Positions 9,660 to 19,965 are shown, counted from the stretch's first letter. The stretch: DNA of 64,000 bases from Halorubrum sp. BOL3-1 (GCF_004114375.1 NZ_CP034692.1:1612001-1676000); one strand, 5' to 3'. Notes: generated by a model from the letters alone, not told the origin. Program-made: numbers and translations.

Positions 9660-11702
9660 ATGAACGGGCGCAGGGCGGACGCCACCGCAGTCACGTACGA
9701 CCCGGACGGGCGCGAGGTTGTCGTCGCGGACGACACCGGCGAGCTGCTCGTCGGCCCCCTCCGCGCGGCGGCCGAGGGGGAGGACGGAAGAGGAGTCGAC
9801 GGCGACGACGCCGGAGTGCGGGTTGTCGACGTGTCGCTGTCGGTCGAGGGAGACGGCGTGGCCATTGCCAGTACCGTCGAGAACGCCGGCGACGAGCCGG
9901 TCCGGGCCGGCGACGTGACGCTCGCGTTCGACACCTCCTTCGGCGCCGACGCGCGCGTCTACCGGCACGGGTACCAGTCGTGGTCGTCGACGGGGACGCT
10001 CCCGGTCGGGGAGCGGTTCCCCGCCGAGGACCCGGAAAACGCCCCGATGATGAACGACCTCGCGGCGTCGACGGACGACCGGGTCAGCAGCTACCTGACC
10101 GGACTCGTCGAGAGGGACCGGCGCGTGACGGTCGGGTTCCTCGAACACGACCGGTACTGTACGCGGTTCGAGATCGACGACGACGACGACGGGGTCGCGA
10201 CGCTCCGCGGGGTGTGTCCGCTAGAGGGAACGCGGCTGGCGCCGGGCGAGCGGCTGGCCCTGCCGCCGCTGTGGGTCGACGCCGACCGCGAACCGCGGGA
10301 GGCGCTGGCCGCGTTGGCCGACCGCGTCGGCGAGCGGATGGACGCCCGGGTGCCCGAGACCGCGCCGACCGGATGGTGTTCGTGGTACCACTACTTCACC
10401 GACGTCACCGAGGCGGACGTGCGGGAGAACCTCGCGGAGCTCCGCGAGTGGGGGATCCCGGTCGACGTCGTCCAGATCGACGACGGGTACACGGAGGCGT
10501 TCGGGGACTGGCGGTCGATCGCCGACGGGTTCGAGGACATGAGTGCCGTCGCGGACGACATCGCGACGGCGGGGTATCGCCCGGGGCTGTGGCTCGCGCC
10601 GTTCTGCGTGGAGTCCGACGCCGACCTGTACGCCGACCACCCGGAGTGGTTCGTGACGGAGCCGACCGACGCGACCGGCGACGGACCGGGAACGCCCGTG
10701 GACGGCGGCTTCCGCGCCGGGTCGGCGCTGTACGGGCTGGACACGACGCACCCGGAGGTCTTGGAGTGGCTCCGAGAGACCGTGTCGACGGTCGTCGACG
10801 AGTGGGGGTTCACCTACCTGAAGCTCGATTTCCTCTTCGCGGCGGCGCTCCCCGGCGAGCGGTACGACGCGGCGGCGACCCGTGTCGAGGCCTATCGCCG
10901 GGGCGTCGAGGCGGTCTCTGAGGCGGCCGGCGAAGACGCGTTCCTCCTCGGCTGCGGCGCGCCGATGGCCCCGAGCGTCGGTCTCTTCGACGCGATGCGG
11001 GTCGGCCCGGACACCGACCCGACGTGGGAGACGCCGGGGGAGTCGGGGAGCCAGCCGGGGCTGAAAAACGCCGTTCGCAACACGCTCACGCGAAACTTCC
11101 TCCACCGGCGGTGGTGGCTCAACGACCCCGACTGTCAGCTCGTTCGCGACACGAGCGACCTCACCGCGGCCGAGCGCGAGGCGTTCGCGGCGCTCGTCGC
11201 CGGGACCGGCGGCGTCAACGTGTTCTCGGACCGGCTCGCTGAGATCGGTCCCGCCGGTCGGCGGCTCCTCGAACGGTCCATTCCGCCCGCGACCGGCGCC
11301 GAGGTCGCGGGACTCGGCGCGAAGCGGTTCCCGTCGCGGGTCGTCTGCGATCGCCCGGGCGACGGGGCGGCGACCGTCGCGCTGTTCAACTGGGCGGACG
11401 AGCCGTCGACCGTTCGGTTCGACGCGCGCGAGTACGGCCGGGAGGACGGAGCGGGAACGGACCGGGCCGTCTGGGACGGACTCTCCGGGGCGGTCGTCGA
11501 CGGGCCGGTCGTCGAGCGGGAGCTGCCGCCGCACGGCGCGGCGGTGTTCGCCGTCGTCACCGCCGAGACCGGGGACCTCCTCGGTGACGTCGCGACGCTC
11601 ACGGGCGGGTCCGACCGCGCGTCGAGGGCGGCCCTCGGAGACGGAACGCTCGCGGCGGCCGTCGACGGAGAGGACGTGACGTTCGCGCTCGACTCCGAGT
11701 GA
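9660..11702 (+). CDS. GH36-type alpha-galactosidase
   Basis: This 680-residue glycosidase hydrolyses alpha-galactosides such as melibiose or raffinose. An N-terminal beta-rich domain (about 1-230) precedes the barrel, which has the family motifs GWCSWYHYF near 239, VVQIDDGY near 270, and the nucleophile Asp in YLKLDF (about residue 390). The likely acid/base Asp lies in RVGPDTDP (about 450). The protein lacks a signal sequence. Its promoter region is shared with the divergent beta-galactosidase gene (127-base gap), so the two enzymes, specific for opposite anomers, are probably co-regulated. A weak TATA-like CTATTTG lies about 25 bases upstream of the ATG, suggesting a leaderless mRNA. Confidence 0.9.
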   Translation: MNGRRADATAVTYDPDGREVVVADDTGELLVGPLRAAAEGEDGRGVDGDDAGVRVVDVSLSVEGDGVAIASTVENAGDEPVRAGDVTLAFDTSFGADARVYRHGYQSWSSTGTLPVGERFPAEDPENAPMMNDLAASTDDRVSSYLTGLVERDRRVTVGFLEHDRYCTRFEIDDDDDGVATLRGVCPLEGTRLAPGERLALPPLWVDADREPREALAALADRVGERMDARVPETAPTGWCSWYHYFTDVTEADVRENLAELREWGIPVDVVQIDDGYTEAFGDWRSIADGFEDMSAVADDIATAGYRPGLWLAPFCVESDADLYADHPEWFVTEPTDATGDGPGTPVDGGFRAGSALYGLDTTHPEVLEWLRETVSTVVDEWGFTYLKLDFLFAAALPGERYDAAATRVEAYRRGVEAVSEAAGEDAFLLGCGAPMAPSVGLFDAMRVGPDTDPTWETPGESGSQPGLKNAVRNTLTRNFLHRRWWLNDPDCQLVRDTSDLTAAEREAFAALVAGTGGVNVFSDRLAEIGPAGRRLLERSIPPATGAEVAGLGAKRFPSRVVCDRPGDGAATVALFNWADEPSTVRFDAREYGREDGAGTDRAVWDGLSGAVVDGPVVERELPPHGAAVFAVVTAETGDLLGDVATLTGGSDRASRAALGDGTLAAAVDGEDVTFALDSE

Positions 11703-11755
11703 CGCTCGGTCCCGAGTCACGCGCGCTCGGTCGGCGGTCGACGCCGATCACCCCC

Positions 11756-11764
11756 TCTTATATT
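11756..11764 (+). promoter_or_regulatory. TATA box upstream of the kdgK leader ORF
   Basis: CTTATATTC is a good archaeal TATA element. Its centre lies 26 bases before the ATG at 11786 but about 64 bases before the kinase ATG, so the predicted transcript starts at the leader ORF, not at the kinase. Confidence 0.55.
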
Positions 11765-11785
11765 CGGGCGAGAGTAGCACAGGGT

Positions 11786-11827
11786 ATGAGTCCGTTCGAC
11801 GCGCGCGCCGCGGGGTGGCTTCGATGA
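11786..11827 (+). CDS. Possible 13-residue leaderless upstream ORF
   Basis: The mini-ORF reads [13 protein letters not shown] and its stop TGA (11825-11827) overlaps the kinase start codon at 11824 in an ATGA arrangement. The TATA box at 11756-11764 predicts transcription start at or next to this ATG, making it a leaderless start. It could couple translation of the kinase to a leader peptide. Without conservation data it may be chance. Confidence 0.4.
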   Translation: MSPFDARAAGWLR

Positions 11828-12780
11828 CCGATCTCGTCACGTTCGGGGAGACGATGCTCCGGCTGTCGCCGCCGCGGGGCGAGCGGCTGGAGACGGCCCG
11901 CGACCTGGCCGTCCAGGCCGGGGGCGCGGAGAGCAACGTCGCGGTCGGCGCCGCGCGGCTCGGCGCCGACGCCCGCTGGCTCTCGAAGCTACCCGACTCG
12001 CCGCTCGGGCGGCGGATCGTGAACGAGCTGCGGAGCCACGGCGTCCGGCCGGGCGTCGCGTGGGACGACTCGGACGCGAGCCGAGTGGGGACGTACTACC
12101 TCGAACACGGCGGGGCCCCGCGGGGAACGAACGTGATCTACGACCGCGCCGACGCCGCGATCACGACGGTCGAGCCGGACGAACTCCCGACGGACGCGGT
12201 CGCGGAGGCGGCGTGGTTCCACACGACGGGGATCACGCCCGCCCTCTCCGAGGCCGCCGCGACGACGACGACCTCGCTGTTGCGGACTGCCGGCGACGCG
12301 GGGACCACGCGCTCGTTCGACCTGAACTACCGGTCGAAGCTCTGGGAACCGGAGGCGGCGCGGGCGGCGTACGAGGACCTGTTCGAACACGTCGATGCCC
12401 TGTTTGTCCCCCGACGCGACGCGCGCGAGGTGCTCGGGCGCGAGGGGAACGCGGTCGAGATCGCGCACGGTCTCTCCACTGAGTTCGGGCTCGACACGGT
12501 GGTCGTCACCCGCGGACTGGAGGGGTCGGTCGCGCTCCACGACGGGTCGGTGTACGAGCAGGCGGTCTTCGAGGCGGAGACGTTCGACGCGATCGGGACC
12601 GGAGACGCGTTCGTCGCCGGGTTCATCGCGGAGCGCCTCCGCGGCGGCGACCTCCCCGCGGCCCTCCGGTGGGGGTCCGCGACGGCGGCGCTGAAACGCA
12701 CCACCGACGGCGACCTCGCGGTGACGACCCGCGCTGAGGTCCGAGACGTCATCGAGGGCGAGGGCGGGATCGATCGGTGA
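11824..12780 (+). CDS. kdgK: 2-keto-3-deoxy-sugar-acid kinase (PfkB family)
   Basis: This 318-residue ribokinase-family enzyme would phosphorylate 2-keto-3-deoxygluconate/galactonate, the step after DgoD, feeding an aldolase that is not in the window. Family marks are the opening [13 protein letters not shown], the substrate-binding [16 protein letters not shown] and the catalytic [11 protein letters not shown] near residue 260. The ATG at 11824 gives the usual N-terminus for halophilic KDG kinases; an in-frame GTG at 11815 would add three residues. The preceding mini-ORF overlaps it. Lipoate ligase follows after 45 bases. Confidence 0.88.
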   Translation: MTDLVTFGETMLRLSPPRGERLETARDLAVQAGGAESNVAVGAARLGADARWLSKLPDSPLGRRIVNELRSHGVRPGVAWDDSDASRVGTYYLEHGGAPRGTNVIYDRADAAITTVEPDELPTDAVAEAAWFHTTGITPALSEAAATTTTSLLRTAGDAGTTRSFDLNYRSKLWEPEAARAAYEDLFEHVDALFVPRRDAREVLGREGNAVEIAHGLSTEFGLDTVVVTRGLEGSVALHDGSVYEQAVFEAETFDAIGTGDAFVAGFIAERLRGGDLPAALRWGSATAALKRTTDGDLAVTTRAEVRDVIEGEGGIDR

Positions 12781-12825
12781 GCCGCGAGCGCAACCGCTTT
12801 CGGAGCGGCGACCGATAGTGACGGT

Positions 12826-13698
12826 ATGACCGCGCCCGCCGTCGACTGGCGGCTGATACGCGAGGAGGCCCGACCCGGTCCGCTCCAGATGGCGCTCGAC
12901 GAGGTCGCCGCCGAGACCGCCGCGGCGGGCGGTCCCGCCACGCTTCGGACGTACCGCTGGGAGCCGAGCTGTCTCACCCTCGGCCGTCACCAGGAGCCGG
13001 AGACGGTCGACTGGGGGTTCTGCGAGCGCGAGGGGATCGACGTGACGCGCCGACAGACCGGCGGCGGCGGGATCTACCACGACGCGCGCGGCGACGTCGC
13101 GTACTCGATCGCGGTGCCGGCGGAGACGGTCCCGGGCGAACTGCTCGACTGTTACCACCTGCTGTGTGATCCGGTCCTCGACGCGTTCGACCGGCTCGGG
13201 GTCGACGCCGACTACGTCGACGAGCCGGTGGCGGAGCTGTACCGCCCCGCGTGCTACCTCCGAGAGCTTCACCCGGCACACGACGTGGTGGCCGGAGGCG
13301 GGGGCGCGGGAGGCGACGGGACCGGGATCGGCGGCCGACGCAAGATCGCCGGCAACGCCCAGTACCGCAAGCGGGAGGCGGTGATCCAGCACGGGTCGCT
13401 GTCGTTCGCGGTCGACGCGGCGCGGCACCTGGACGTCTTCGCAGACTCGCCGGTGACGCCCGAGACGTTCCGCGAGCGCGTCGTCGGAATAGGCGAGCTG
13501 GTCGGCGTCGACCGCGCGGACGCGGTGGCGACCGTCGAGGCGGCGCTGACCGACTGGGCGAGCGCGACGCCCGAAGCGACCGTCGAGACGGACGACTCGT
13601 GGACCGACGCGGAACTGGAGCGGGCGGCGGAGCTCGTCGAGGAGAAGTACCGCGACGAGGAGTGGATCCGGACGCGGCCCGGAAGCGGCGGAGCGTAG
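12826..13698 (+). CDS. lplA: Lipoate-protein ligase A / biotin-lipoate ligase family protein
   Basis: This 290-residue protein belongs to the LplA/LipB/BirA fold family, which attaches lipoyl groups to the E2 and GcvH proteins. The family motif [12 protein letters not shown] lies near residues 75-86, and the region [10 protein letters not shown], with its catalytic lysine, is near 175-185, followed by HGSLSF. A glycine-rich insertion (about 153-170) precedes the lysine loop and is probably a disordered halophile-specific extension. It lies between kdgK and nfo, with no functional tie to the sugar locus. The exact acyl substrate (lipoate, octanoate or biotin) is not resolvable by eye. Confidence 0.82.
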   Translation: MTAPAVDWRLIREEARPGPLQMALDEVAAETAAAGGPATLRTYRWEPSCLTLGRHQEPETVDWGFCEREGIDVTRRQTGGGGIYHDARGDVAYSIAVPAETVPGELLDCYHLLCDPVLDAFDRLGVDADYVDEPVAELYRPACYLRELHPAHDVVAGGGGAGGDGTGIGGRRKIAGNAQYRKREAVIQHGSLSFAVDAARHLDVFADSPVTPETFRERVVGIGELVGVDRADAVATVEAALTDWASATPEATVETDDSWTDAELERAAELVEEKYRDEEWIRTRPGSGGA

Positions 13699-13771
13699 GC
13701 GGATTCGGACACCGAGAGAGAGGGCTGCCCGGTTCCGAAGGGGCTTTTTCCACCGCCCCCGTGTGACCGGT

Positions 13772-14608
13772 ATGAGTCTCAAGGTCGGCGCGCACGTCTC
13801 CGTCGCCGGCGGCGTGGACAACGCCGTGGCGAACCAGGTGGAGGTCGGCGGCAACTGCGGACAGATATTCACCCACTCGCCACAGGTGTGGCAGGACCCC
13901 GACATCGGTGACGAGGAGGCCGAGCAGTTCCGCGAGGGGACCGCACGCGACCTCCAGGGGCCGTGGGTGATCCACACCTCCTACCTCGTGAACCTCTGTA
14001 CGCCGAAGGAGGGGTTACGCGAGAAGTCGCTCGATTCGATGCAAAAGGAGGTCGACGCGGCCGACAAGCTGGGAGTTCCGTACGTCAACGTCCACCTCGG
14101 CGCGCACACGGGCGCCGGCGTCGAGGGCGGCCTGGACAACGCCGCCTCGGTGATCGACGACCTCGACGTCCCCGACGGCGTCACGGTCCTGATCGAGAGC
14201 GACGCGGGCGCGGGGACGAAGCTCGGCGGCGAGTTCGAACACCTCGCCGGGGTCATCGACCGCACCGAGACGGACATCGATGTCTGCGTCGACACCGCCC
14301 ACGCGTTCGCGGCGGGGTACGACCTCTCGACGCCGGAGGCGGTCGACGAGACGATCGCGGAGTTCGACGACGCCGTCGGGCTGGAACACCTCGAATACGT
14401 CCACCTCAACGACTCGAAACACGAGTGCGGCACCAACAAAGACGAGCACGCCCACATCGGTGAGGGACGCATCGGTGAGGCGGGGATGGAGCGGTTCCTC
14501 AATCACCCCGACCTGACGGACGTGCCGCTCGCCTTGGAGACGCCGACCGAGGACGGCAAGAGCTTCGCGTGGAACATCGACCGGGTCCGCGAACTCCGTC
14601 AGGACTGA
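13772..14608 (+). CDS. nfo: Endonuclease IV (AP endonuclease)
   Basis: This 278-residue enzyme cuts DNA at abasic sites in base-excision repair. It opens with [10 protein letters not shown], typical of Nfo, and shows zinc-ligand motifs of the family: the VHLGAH segment, LIESDAG, VDTAHAF and [10 protein letters not shown]. The final metal site lies in HIGEGRIG, and the total length matches family members. I start at the ATG at 13772 (MSLKVGAH); an in-frame GTG at 13763 adds three residues. It is monocistronic by appearance, with about 70 bases on either side. Confidence 0.95.
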   Translation: MSLKVGAHVSVAGGVDNAVANQVEVGGNCGQIFTHSPQVWQDPDIGDEEAEQFREGTARDLQGPWVIHTSYLVNLCTPKEGLREKSLDSMQKEVDAADKLGVPYVNVHLGAHTGAGVEGGLDNAASVIDDLDVPDGVTVLIESDAGAGTKLGGEFEHLAGVIDRTETDIDVCVDTAHAFAAGYDLSTPEAVDETIAEFDDAVGLEHLEYVHLNDSKHECGTNKDEHAHIGEGRIGEAGMERFLNHPDLTDVPLALETPTEDGKSFAWNIDRVRELRQD

Positions 14609-14678
14609 GCGTACGCCGCGCCGAACGACGCCGTCCGTCCGACGCGGATTTAACTTTCTCCGAGGGGGATCCACGGAC

Positions 14679-15164
14679 ATGCCCACCACGAAGGCGTTGC
14701 TCTTCGGACGGCGCCGCGAGCGCGCGGTCGGGCTGGTGGTCGGATTCGCCGGCGCCGTGACGCTCGCGCTCGTCGCCGCGTTCGCGGCCGAGTCGACGGA
14801 CGTGGCGGCGGCGAGCGCGCTGACCGACCGACTCTTGCCGCTGTTGGTGTTCTACGCACCCGGGCCGTTGGCGGCCGCCGGGGCGTACGCGCGCTGCGGG
14901 GGACCGGCCTGCCTGGCGGTCGGCGTCGTGCCGGCGGCCGTCCTCGGCGGATTCGTTCTCCTCGGCACGGTCGTCGGCGTTCCCGGCGTCAACGGCGAGA
15001 CTCCGGCGATAGGTGACGTGACGGTGAGCTTCGCCGCGGTCGGAGCGAGCAGCGCGTTCGTCGGCTACTGCGCCGGCGTGACCGCCGTCCTCGCCGTCGA
15101 CCTGCTGGGCTTCGGGAGCGACCACGAGGACGGCGCCGGCGACGAGAGCGACGGCGGCGAGTGA
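14679..15164 (+). CDS. Uncharacterised four-helix membrane protein
   Basis: The product has 161 residues with about four hydrophobic segments (approximately 18-38, 53-72, 80-108 and 117-145) and an acidic C-terminal tail. No catalytic motif is visible. Its stop overlaps an in-frame GTG of the downstream methyltransferase frame at 15161, but that gene has its own promoter inside the gap. I do not recognise the family beyond a typical haloarchaeal conserved membrane protein. Confidence 0.7.
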   Translation: MPTTKALLFGRRRERAVGLVVGFAGAVTLALVAAFAAESTDVAAASALTDRLLPLLVFYAPGPLAAAGAYARCGGPACLAVGVVPAAVLGGFVLLGTVVGVPGVNGETPAIGDVTVSFAAVGASSAFVGYCAGVTAVLAVDLLGFGSDHEDGAGDESDGGE

Positions 15165-15200
15165 GAGGGGACGGCGACGGCGGCGACCGATCTCCGGACG

Positions 15201-15210
15201 TTTATTTTTG
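15201..15210 (+). promoter_or_regulatory. TATA box of the methyltransferase gene
   Basis: TTTATTTTTG lies 25-29 bases before the GTG at 15230. This predicts a leaderless mRNA beginning at that GTG and decides the start against the longer in-frame reading from 15161. Confidence 0.6.
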
Positions 15211-15229
15211 CCCGCCGCAAAGCCGACCC

Positions 15230-16057
15230 GTGCGACGCTTCTCCGCCGAGTACCTCGAACACACCCGCCGCGGGATGTGGGCGGACGGCCGCGACGCGCT
15301 CGCGGACCTCCGGCTGTCGAGCCGCGAGCGCGTCCTCGACGTCGGCTGCGGGACGGGCGAGCTGACTCGCGTGCTGGCCGCGGAGGCGACCGGCGGCGGA
15401 GACGGCGTCGGAGCGACCGTGATCGGCGTCGACGCGGACCGGGACCTCCTCTCGGTCGCCCGCGAGGAGAGCGACGACCGGATCGAGTACCTGGCGGGCG
15501 ACGCGACCCGACTTCCGACCGGTGACGACGCGGTCGACCTGGCGGTCTGTCAGGCTCTGCTCATCAACCTCCCCGACCCGGCCGCGGCCGTCCGAGAGCT
15601 CGCCCGCGCGTCGTCGGCCCTCGTCGCCGCGGTCGAGCCGGACAACGCGGACGTTCGGGTGGCGTCGACGGTCGACGCCGAGGAGCGCTTGGAGCGGGAG
15701 GCCCGGGAGGCGTACCTCCGCGGGGTCGACACCGACGTGGCGCTCGGTGACCGCGTGCGCGAGGCGTTCGACGAGGCGGGACTGGTCGACGTGCGGACCC
15801 GCCGGTACGTCCACGAGAAGCGGACCGAACCGCCCTACGCCGAGCCGGCGTTGCGGTCGGCGGCGCGGAAGGCTTCCGGTGCGGGGTTGGCGGACAACCG
15901 CGACGAGCTGGTGGCCGCCACCTCCGAGACCGCCTACGACGACCTCCGCGGGCGCTGGCGCGAGATGGGGCGCGAGGTGGTCGACGCGATCCGCGACGAG
16001 GCGTACGAGCGCGTCGAGTACGTCCCGTTCGACGTGACCGTCGGGCGAGTTTCCTGA
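15230..16057 (+). CDS. Class I SAM-dependent methyltransferase
   Basis: This 275-residue methyltransferase has the S-adenosylmethionine motif I VLDVGCGTGELTR near residues 38-50, the acidic loop IGVDADRD, and post-motif segments AGDATRLPT and DLAVCQALLINLPD. The sequence belongs to the Methyltransf_11/25 class; the acceptor substrate is unknown. I choose the GTG at 15230 (MRRFSAEYLEH) because a TATA box lies just upstream of it. No operon partner suggests a function. Confidence 0.82.
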   Translation: MRRFSAEYLEHTRRGMWADGRDALADLRLSSRERVLDVGCGTGELTRVLAAEATGGGDGVGATVIGVDADRDLLSVAREESDDRIEYLAGDATRLPTGDDAVDLAVCQALLINLPDPAAAVRELARASSALVAAVEPDNADVRVASTVDAEERLEREAREAYLRGVDTDVALGDRVREAFDEAGLVDVRTRRYVHEKRTEPPYAEPALRSAARKASGAGLADNRDELVAATSETAYDDLRGRWREMGREVVDAIRDEAYERVEYVPFDVTVGRVS

Positions 16058-16261
16058 GGAGCCACCGGCCCGTCTCGGGTCCGCGAGACCCGAGCGGCGG
16101 GCGCTCGTCGGTCCCGAACCGATCGACGCGCCGGTGGACCCTGGATCGACGGCCGAAACGGTGAACTCGACGGCAGTCGGACACAACCGGCTTAAAATCG
16201 GCTGATCTCGGGTTCACCGTCTCCGACGTTCTTGTCCGCTCGGGAACAGAGATCGACGACG

Positions 16262-16810
16262 ATGAACCGAAAGCACGTGGTCGGAGGACTGGTCGTTGTG
16301 CTCCTCGTCGCGGTCGGCGTCGGAGCGGCATTGTACACCGGTGTCGGCCCGGCGCCGGGAGGCGGCTCGGGCGACGACATCGAGGACTTCCCGACGGAGA
16401 ACGACACTGACGACGGGTCGGGGTCGACCGACGGGTCGGGATCGACGGCGCCCGACGAGACGGAGCCGTTCTCGTTCGCGATCGACGAGGTCGAGGAGTG
16501 CGGACAGACCTGTCGGGACGTCACCGCGACGCTCGACAACAACCGAGACGAGGACGCGACGAACGTCACGGTGTACACGCGCGTCTTCGCCGGAGAGAAC
16601 AACACCGATCCGGACGACGTCGTCCGGGAAGGTACCGAGGGCGTCGGCACGCTGGAAGCCGGCGACGGTCACACGACCACGAAGCGCGTGGAGCTGTCGT
16701 TCCAAGAGGCTCGACAGGTGGATCAGGGAGACGGCTGGATCACCATCGTCACCACCGTCGAGTCGGACGACACGACGGTCACGTTCCAGAACAGCGAACA
16801 GGTGGCGTAG
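16262..16810 (+). CDS. Single-span membrane-anchored extracellular protein, unknown function
   Basis: This 182-residue protein starts MNRKHVVGG and has one N-terminal hydrophobic segment (about 6-26), followed by a Gly/Ser/Asp/Thr-rich linker (about 33-65). A compact beta-rich domain of about 110 residues has the look of an FxLYD or CARDB-like extracellular domain (VTATLDNN, NVTVYTRVFAGE). A cysteine pair, CGQTC, may be redox active or disulphide bonded. An upstream in-frame TTG at 16232 is less likely. No pathway can be assigned. Confidence 0.65.
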   Translation: MNRKHVVGGLVVVLLVAVGVGAALYTGVGPAPGGGSGDDIEDFPTENDTDDGSGSTDGSGSTAPDETEPFSFAIDEVEECGQTCRDVTATLDNNRDEDATNVTVYTRVFAGENNTDPDDVVREGTEGVGTLEAGDGHTTTKRVELSFQEARQVDQGDGWITIVTTVESDDTTVTFQNSEQVA

Positions 16811-16846
16811 CGCTGGCGGCGAGTGTCGGAGGGTTCTCCACTCCGA

Positions 16847-17560
16847 TCACACCATATCGCCCCGCACCGACGCCCCCTCCTGCTCGGCCCGCTGTCGCTT
16901 CAGCACGTCGGCGGCCTCGGTAGCCGCGTCCTCGTCGGCGCCGAGCATCCCGAGCGCGGCGGGGAGCGTCGGCATCGCGAGGGAGGCCTCGCGCAGCCGG
17001 TCGAACGCCTCGTCGTCGCGGACACCGTCCACCCACAGGCAGACGCCGCGAGGGTCGAGCACCTCCCCGTAGGCGTCGCGGGCGAGCGCGCCCTTCAGGC
17101 GCTGGCGGACGTTGTCCTCGAAGCCGGCGTTACAGACTTCGAGGTGGATCGGCTCGTCGTCGTCGGGCTTCGCCCGGTCGCCCGAGGGACCGTGTCCCTC
17201 ACTGCCGGAGGCACCTCGTCTCCCGCTGGCGCCGACGAGTTCGGCCGCGAGACACTTTTCGGGCGCCGCGTAGCCGTTGTCGCTCGTGCGCACGCGGTCC
17301 GGGTGTGCCTCGACCCACTCGGCGTCGACCGTAGTGCCCACACCCTTCACGCCGTACTCGGCCTCGAACTCGGCGGCCGCGTCGCTGTCGCCGCCCATGA
17401 TCACGTCCTTCGTGAGGTAGACGTCGAGCCGCTCGACCGGGTCGAGTCCGAGCGCGATGTCACCGAACGCCCACACCTCGCGGACGGGCACCGGCATCGG
17501 CTCGCCCGCGACGCGGTCGACGAGCGACTCCAAGCGGTCGACGGCCCGTTCGCGTTCCAT
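16847..17560 (-). CDS. Conserved haloarchaeal protein, unknown function
   Basis: This 237-residue soluble acidic protein has a recognisable N-terminal segment VREVWAFGDIALGLDPVERLDVYLTKD that faintly resembles a nucleotidyltransferase fold. A variable, charged insertion lies around 130-155. I know such proteins as a conserved family restricted to halophilic archaea without an experimental function. It is followed, in the transcribed direction, by a convergent gene; its start is 68 bases from the stop of the Mut7-C gene. Confidence 0.7.
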   Translation of the reverse strand: MERERAVDRLESLVDRVAGEPMPVPVREVWAFGDIALGLDPVERLDVYLTKDVIMGGDSDAAAEFEAEYGVKGVGTTVDAEWVEAHPDRVRTSDNGYAAPEKCLAAELVGASGRRGASGSEGHGPSGDRAKPDDDEPIHLEVCNAGFEDNVRQRLKGALARDAYGEVLDPRGVCLWVDGVRDDEAFDRLREASLAMPTLPAALGMLGADEDAATEAADVLKRQRAEQEGASVRGDMV

Positions 17561-17628
17561 CGGTGCGGGCTACGCGGCGGGCGAGGAAACCGGTTTCGCT
17601 CGGGGCGGCCCGACCCCGCCGCCGGGCC

Positions 17629-18162
17629 TCAGACCCCGTCCAGCCGCGCCGCGACATCGTCCCAGTGACCGCCCTTCCAGAACCACTGCCCGCACTCCGT
17701 ACAGCGCCACCCCGGCCGGTCGACACCGACGTCGTCCGGGACGTAGTCGGGGCGGTCGGAGATCCGGCCGCCGCCGGGCGAGAACCGCTCGACGAGACCG
17801 TTACAACTCCCGCAGCGCGTCGGCTCCGCTGCGAGTTCGACGGGGAATCCGGCCGCGTCGAGCCCGCGGAGCTGGTCGAGCACGTCGCGTTCGGTGAGGA
17901 GGACGGCGTCGACGGCGGGGTCGACGCTCTGCGCTCGGTCTGCCAGTTCGCGGTCGCGAGTGATCAGGACCCGACCCTCGTCGGCCGCGAGCGACAGGAT
18001 ACGGTCGTCCGCCTCGAACCCGCGGTCGAGCGCGTAGGCGGCGTCGTAGCCGCAGAGCCGGAGGTACGTCGCGAGCTTTCCGCACATAACGTCGAGGAGG
18101 ACCGGCGGGCGGTCGACACCCCCGGCGTTCGCGTCGCCGTCGTTGCGCGACCGGTCCGCCAT
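17629..18162 (-). CDS. Mut7-C RNase-domain protein with zinc ribbon
   Basis: This 177-residue protein has the PIN-like Mut7-C fold: LLDVMCGKLATYLRLCGYDA near residue 22, the acidic site VLITRDREL near 64, and a C-terminal zinc ribbon with cysteines at CGSC (about 117-120) and CTEC (about 153-156). Such proteins are predicted ribonucleases that act in RNA turnover or processing. Its ATG (18160-18162) directly abuts the stop codon of polX (18163-18165), so the two are probably translated from one mRNA. Confidence 0.85.
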   Translation of the reverse strand: MADRSRNDGDANAGGVDRPPVLLDVMCGKLATYLRLCGYDAAYALDRGFEADDRILSLAADEGRVLITRDRELADRAQSVDPAVDAVLLTERDVLDQLRGLDAAGFPVELAAEPTRCGSCNGLVERFSPGGGRISDRPDYVPDDVGVDRPGWRCTECGQWFWKGGHWDDVAARLDGV

Positions 18163-19965
18163 CTACAGCAGGAACGACCGGAGCCCGTTGAGCGACCGGG
18201 CGTTGAGCACCTGCGACGCCTCCGCCCAGCCCCGCCGCGCGGTGTGGACCCCGTACCGCGCGTTGTCGAGTTCGCGGGGCGCGTGCGCGTCGGTGTCGAC
18301 CGCGATCGGCGCGCCCGCCTCGACCGCGGCCCGGACGAACTCGCCGTCCGCGTCGAGCCGAGCGGGGTTCGCGTTCACCTCGATCGCGGTTCCCGACGCC
18401 GACGCGGCCGCCGCGACGGTCTCGACGTCCGGGTCGAGTCCGGGGCGCTCGTTGATCAGGCGACCGGTCGGGTGGCCGAGGACGTCGACGTGCGGGTGCT
18501 CGACCGCCTTCACCAGCCGCTCGGTGGCCGCGTCCGCGTCCTGTCCGAGCGCGGCGTGGGGCGACGCGACGACCAGATCGAGGGCCGCGAGCGTCTCGTC
18601 GCCCGTCGAGAGGCCGCCGTCCGCGGCGACGTTCGCCTCGATCCCGTGGAGGATCGGAATGTCGACCTCCTCGCGGACCGCCGCGATCGCCGCGGCCTGC
18701 TCTTCGATCTCCGCCTCGTCGAGACCGACGCCGCCGACCATCCCCGGACCCGTCGCGTGGTCGGTGACGACGTGGTAGTCGTAGCCGCGCTCGGCGGCGG
18801 CCGCGGCCATCTCCGAGATCGAGAAGCCGCCGTCGGACCAGTCGGTGTGGGTGTGGAGGTCGCCGCGGAGGTCGCCCTCGTCGACGAGGAGGGGAAGCCG
18901 CCCTTCGGCGGCGGCCGCCACCTCGCCGCGGTCCTCGCGCAGCTCCGGCGGGACCGGGTCCATGTCGAGCGCGCGGTAGACCTCGTCTTCGCTCTCGCCC
19001 GCGACGCGCTCTCCGACGCGCGTCGGGTCGGCGTCACCGGAGTCACCGCCGTCGACATCCGCGGCGCCGTCGGCACCTTCCTCGGCCGCCTCGTCGACGT
19101 CGCTCACGTCGAACAGGCCGTACTCGTTGAGCTTGCGGTCGCGGTCGATCGCCCGGTTGCGGACGGCGACGTTGTGCGCCCGCGACCCGGTGAAGTACTG
19201 CAGCGCGGCGCCGAACTCGTCGGGGTCGACGATCCGGAGGTCGACGCGGGTGCCGTCCGCGCGCACGCTCGCCTTCCCGGTGCCCGCCTCGATCGTCGCG
19301 TCCGCGGCCGGCCAGTCGGTGAACGCCTCGACGATCGGGTCGCGCTCGTCGCTGGCGACGAGCAGGTCGACGTCCCCGATGGTCGGCTTCCAGCGCCGGA
19401 TCGAGCCGCACACCTCGACGGCGGCGACGTCGTCGCGGTCGGCGAGGTGCGCGAGCGCGTCGTCCGCGAGGGGGCGGGCGTCACCGAGGCGGGTTCGCTC
19501 GCGGGACTGCCGGGCGAACGGGACGTTGTCGAGGATGTTCTGTTCGGTCACCGCGCCGAAGCCGGACACCTCTCGGATCTCGCCCGCCTCCGCGGCGGCC
19601 TCCAGCTCGTCGAGGTCCGCGACTCCGAGCGCGTCGTACAGCGAGCCGACCGTCTTCGGACCGACACCCTCGACCGCGGTCAGCCCCGTCATATCGACCG
19701 GAAGCTCCTCGCGGAGGTCGGCCAGCTCCGCGATCGCGCCGGTCTCGACGTACTCGACGACCTTCGCGGCGATGGCGTCGCCCACGCGGTCGATCTCCGC
19801 GACCGCGTTCTCGCCCTCGGCCGCGAGCCCTTCGATCGGCGTCGGGTGCTCGCGGACGTTCTCGGCCGCCCGTCGGTAGGCGGTCGGCTTGTACTCGACG
19901 CCCGTCGCTTCGAGGAGGTCAGCGAACTCCTCCAACCGGGTCGCGACCTCGTCGTTCCGGCTCAT
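18163..19965 (-). CDS. polX: DNA polymerase X family protein with PHP domain
   Basis: This 600-residue repair polymerase has a helix-hairpin-helix N-terminal region (about 1-150, including GVGPKTVGSLYDALG), a Pol beta-like nucleotidyltransferase core with GSIRRWKPTIGDVDLLV (catalytic aspartates in GDVD, near residue 200), and a C-terminal PHP phosphoesterase domain starting at DLHTHTDWSDG near 345. PolX enzymes fill gaps in base-excision repair, and the PHP domain gives 3' exonuclease or phosphatase activity. I start at the ATG at 19963-19965 (MSRNDEVATRLEEFADLL), because a TATA-like CTTATATCG at 19991-19999 on the opposite strand places transcription start next to it. Confidence 0.93.
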   Translation of the reverse strand: MSRNDEVATRLEEFADLLEATGVEYKPTAYRRAAENVREHPTPIEGLAAEGENAVAEIDRVGDAIAAKVVEYVETGAIAELADLREELPVDMTGLTAVEGVGPKTVGSLYDALGVADLDELEAAAEAGEIREVSGFGAVTEQNILDNVPFARQSRERTRLGDARPLADDALAHLADRDDVAAVEVCGSIRRWKPTIGDVDLLVASDERDPIVEAFTDWPAADATIEAGTGKASVRADGTRVDLRIVDPDEFGAALQYFTGSRAHNVAVRNRAIDRDRKLNEYGLFDVSDVDEAAEEGADGAADVDGGDSGDADPTRVGERVAGESEDEVYRALDMDPVPPELREDRGEVAAAAEGRLPLLVDEGDLRGDLHTHTDWSDGGFSISEMAAAAAERGYDYHVVTDHATGPGMVGGVGLDEAEIEEQAAAIAAVREEVDIPILHGIEANVAADGGLSTGDETLAALDLVVASPHAALGQDADAATERLVKAVEHPHVDVLGHPTGRLINERPGLDPDVETVAAAASASGTAIEVNANPARLDADGEFVRAAVEAGAPIAVDTDAHAPRELDNARYGVHTARRGWAEASQVLNARSLNGLRSFLL

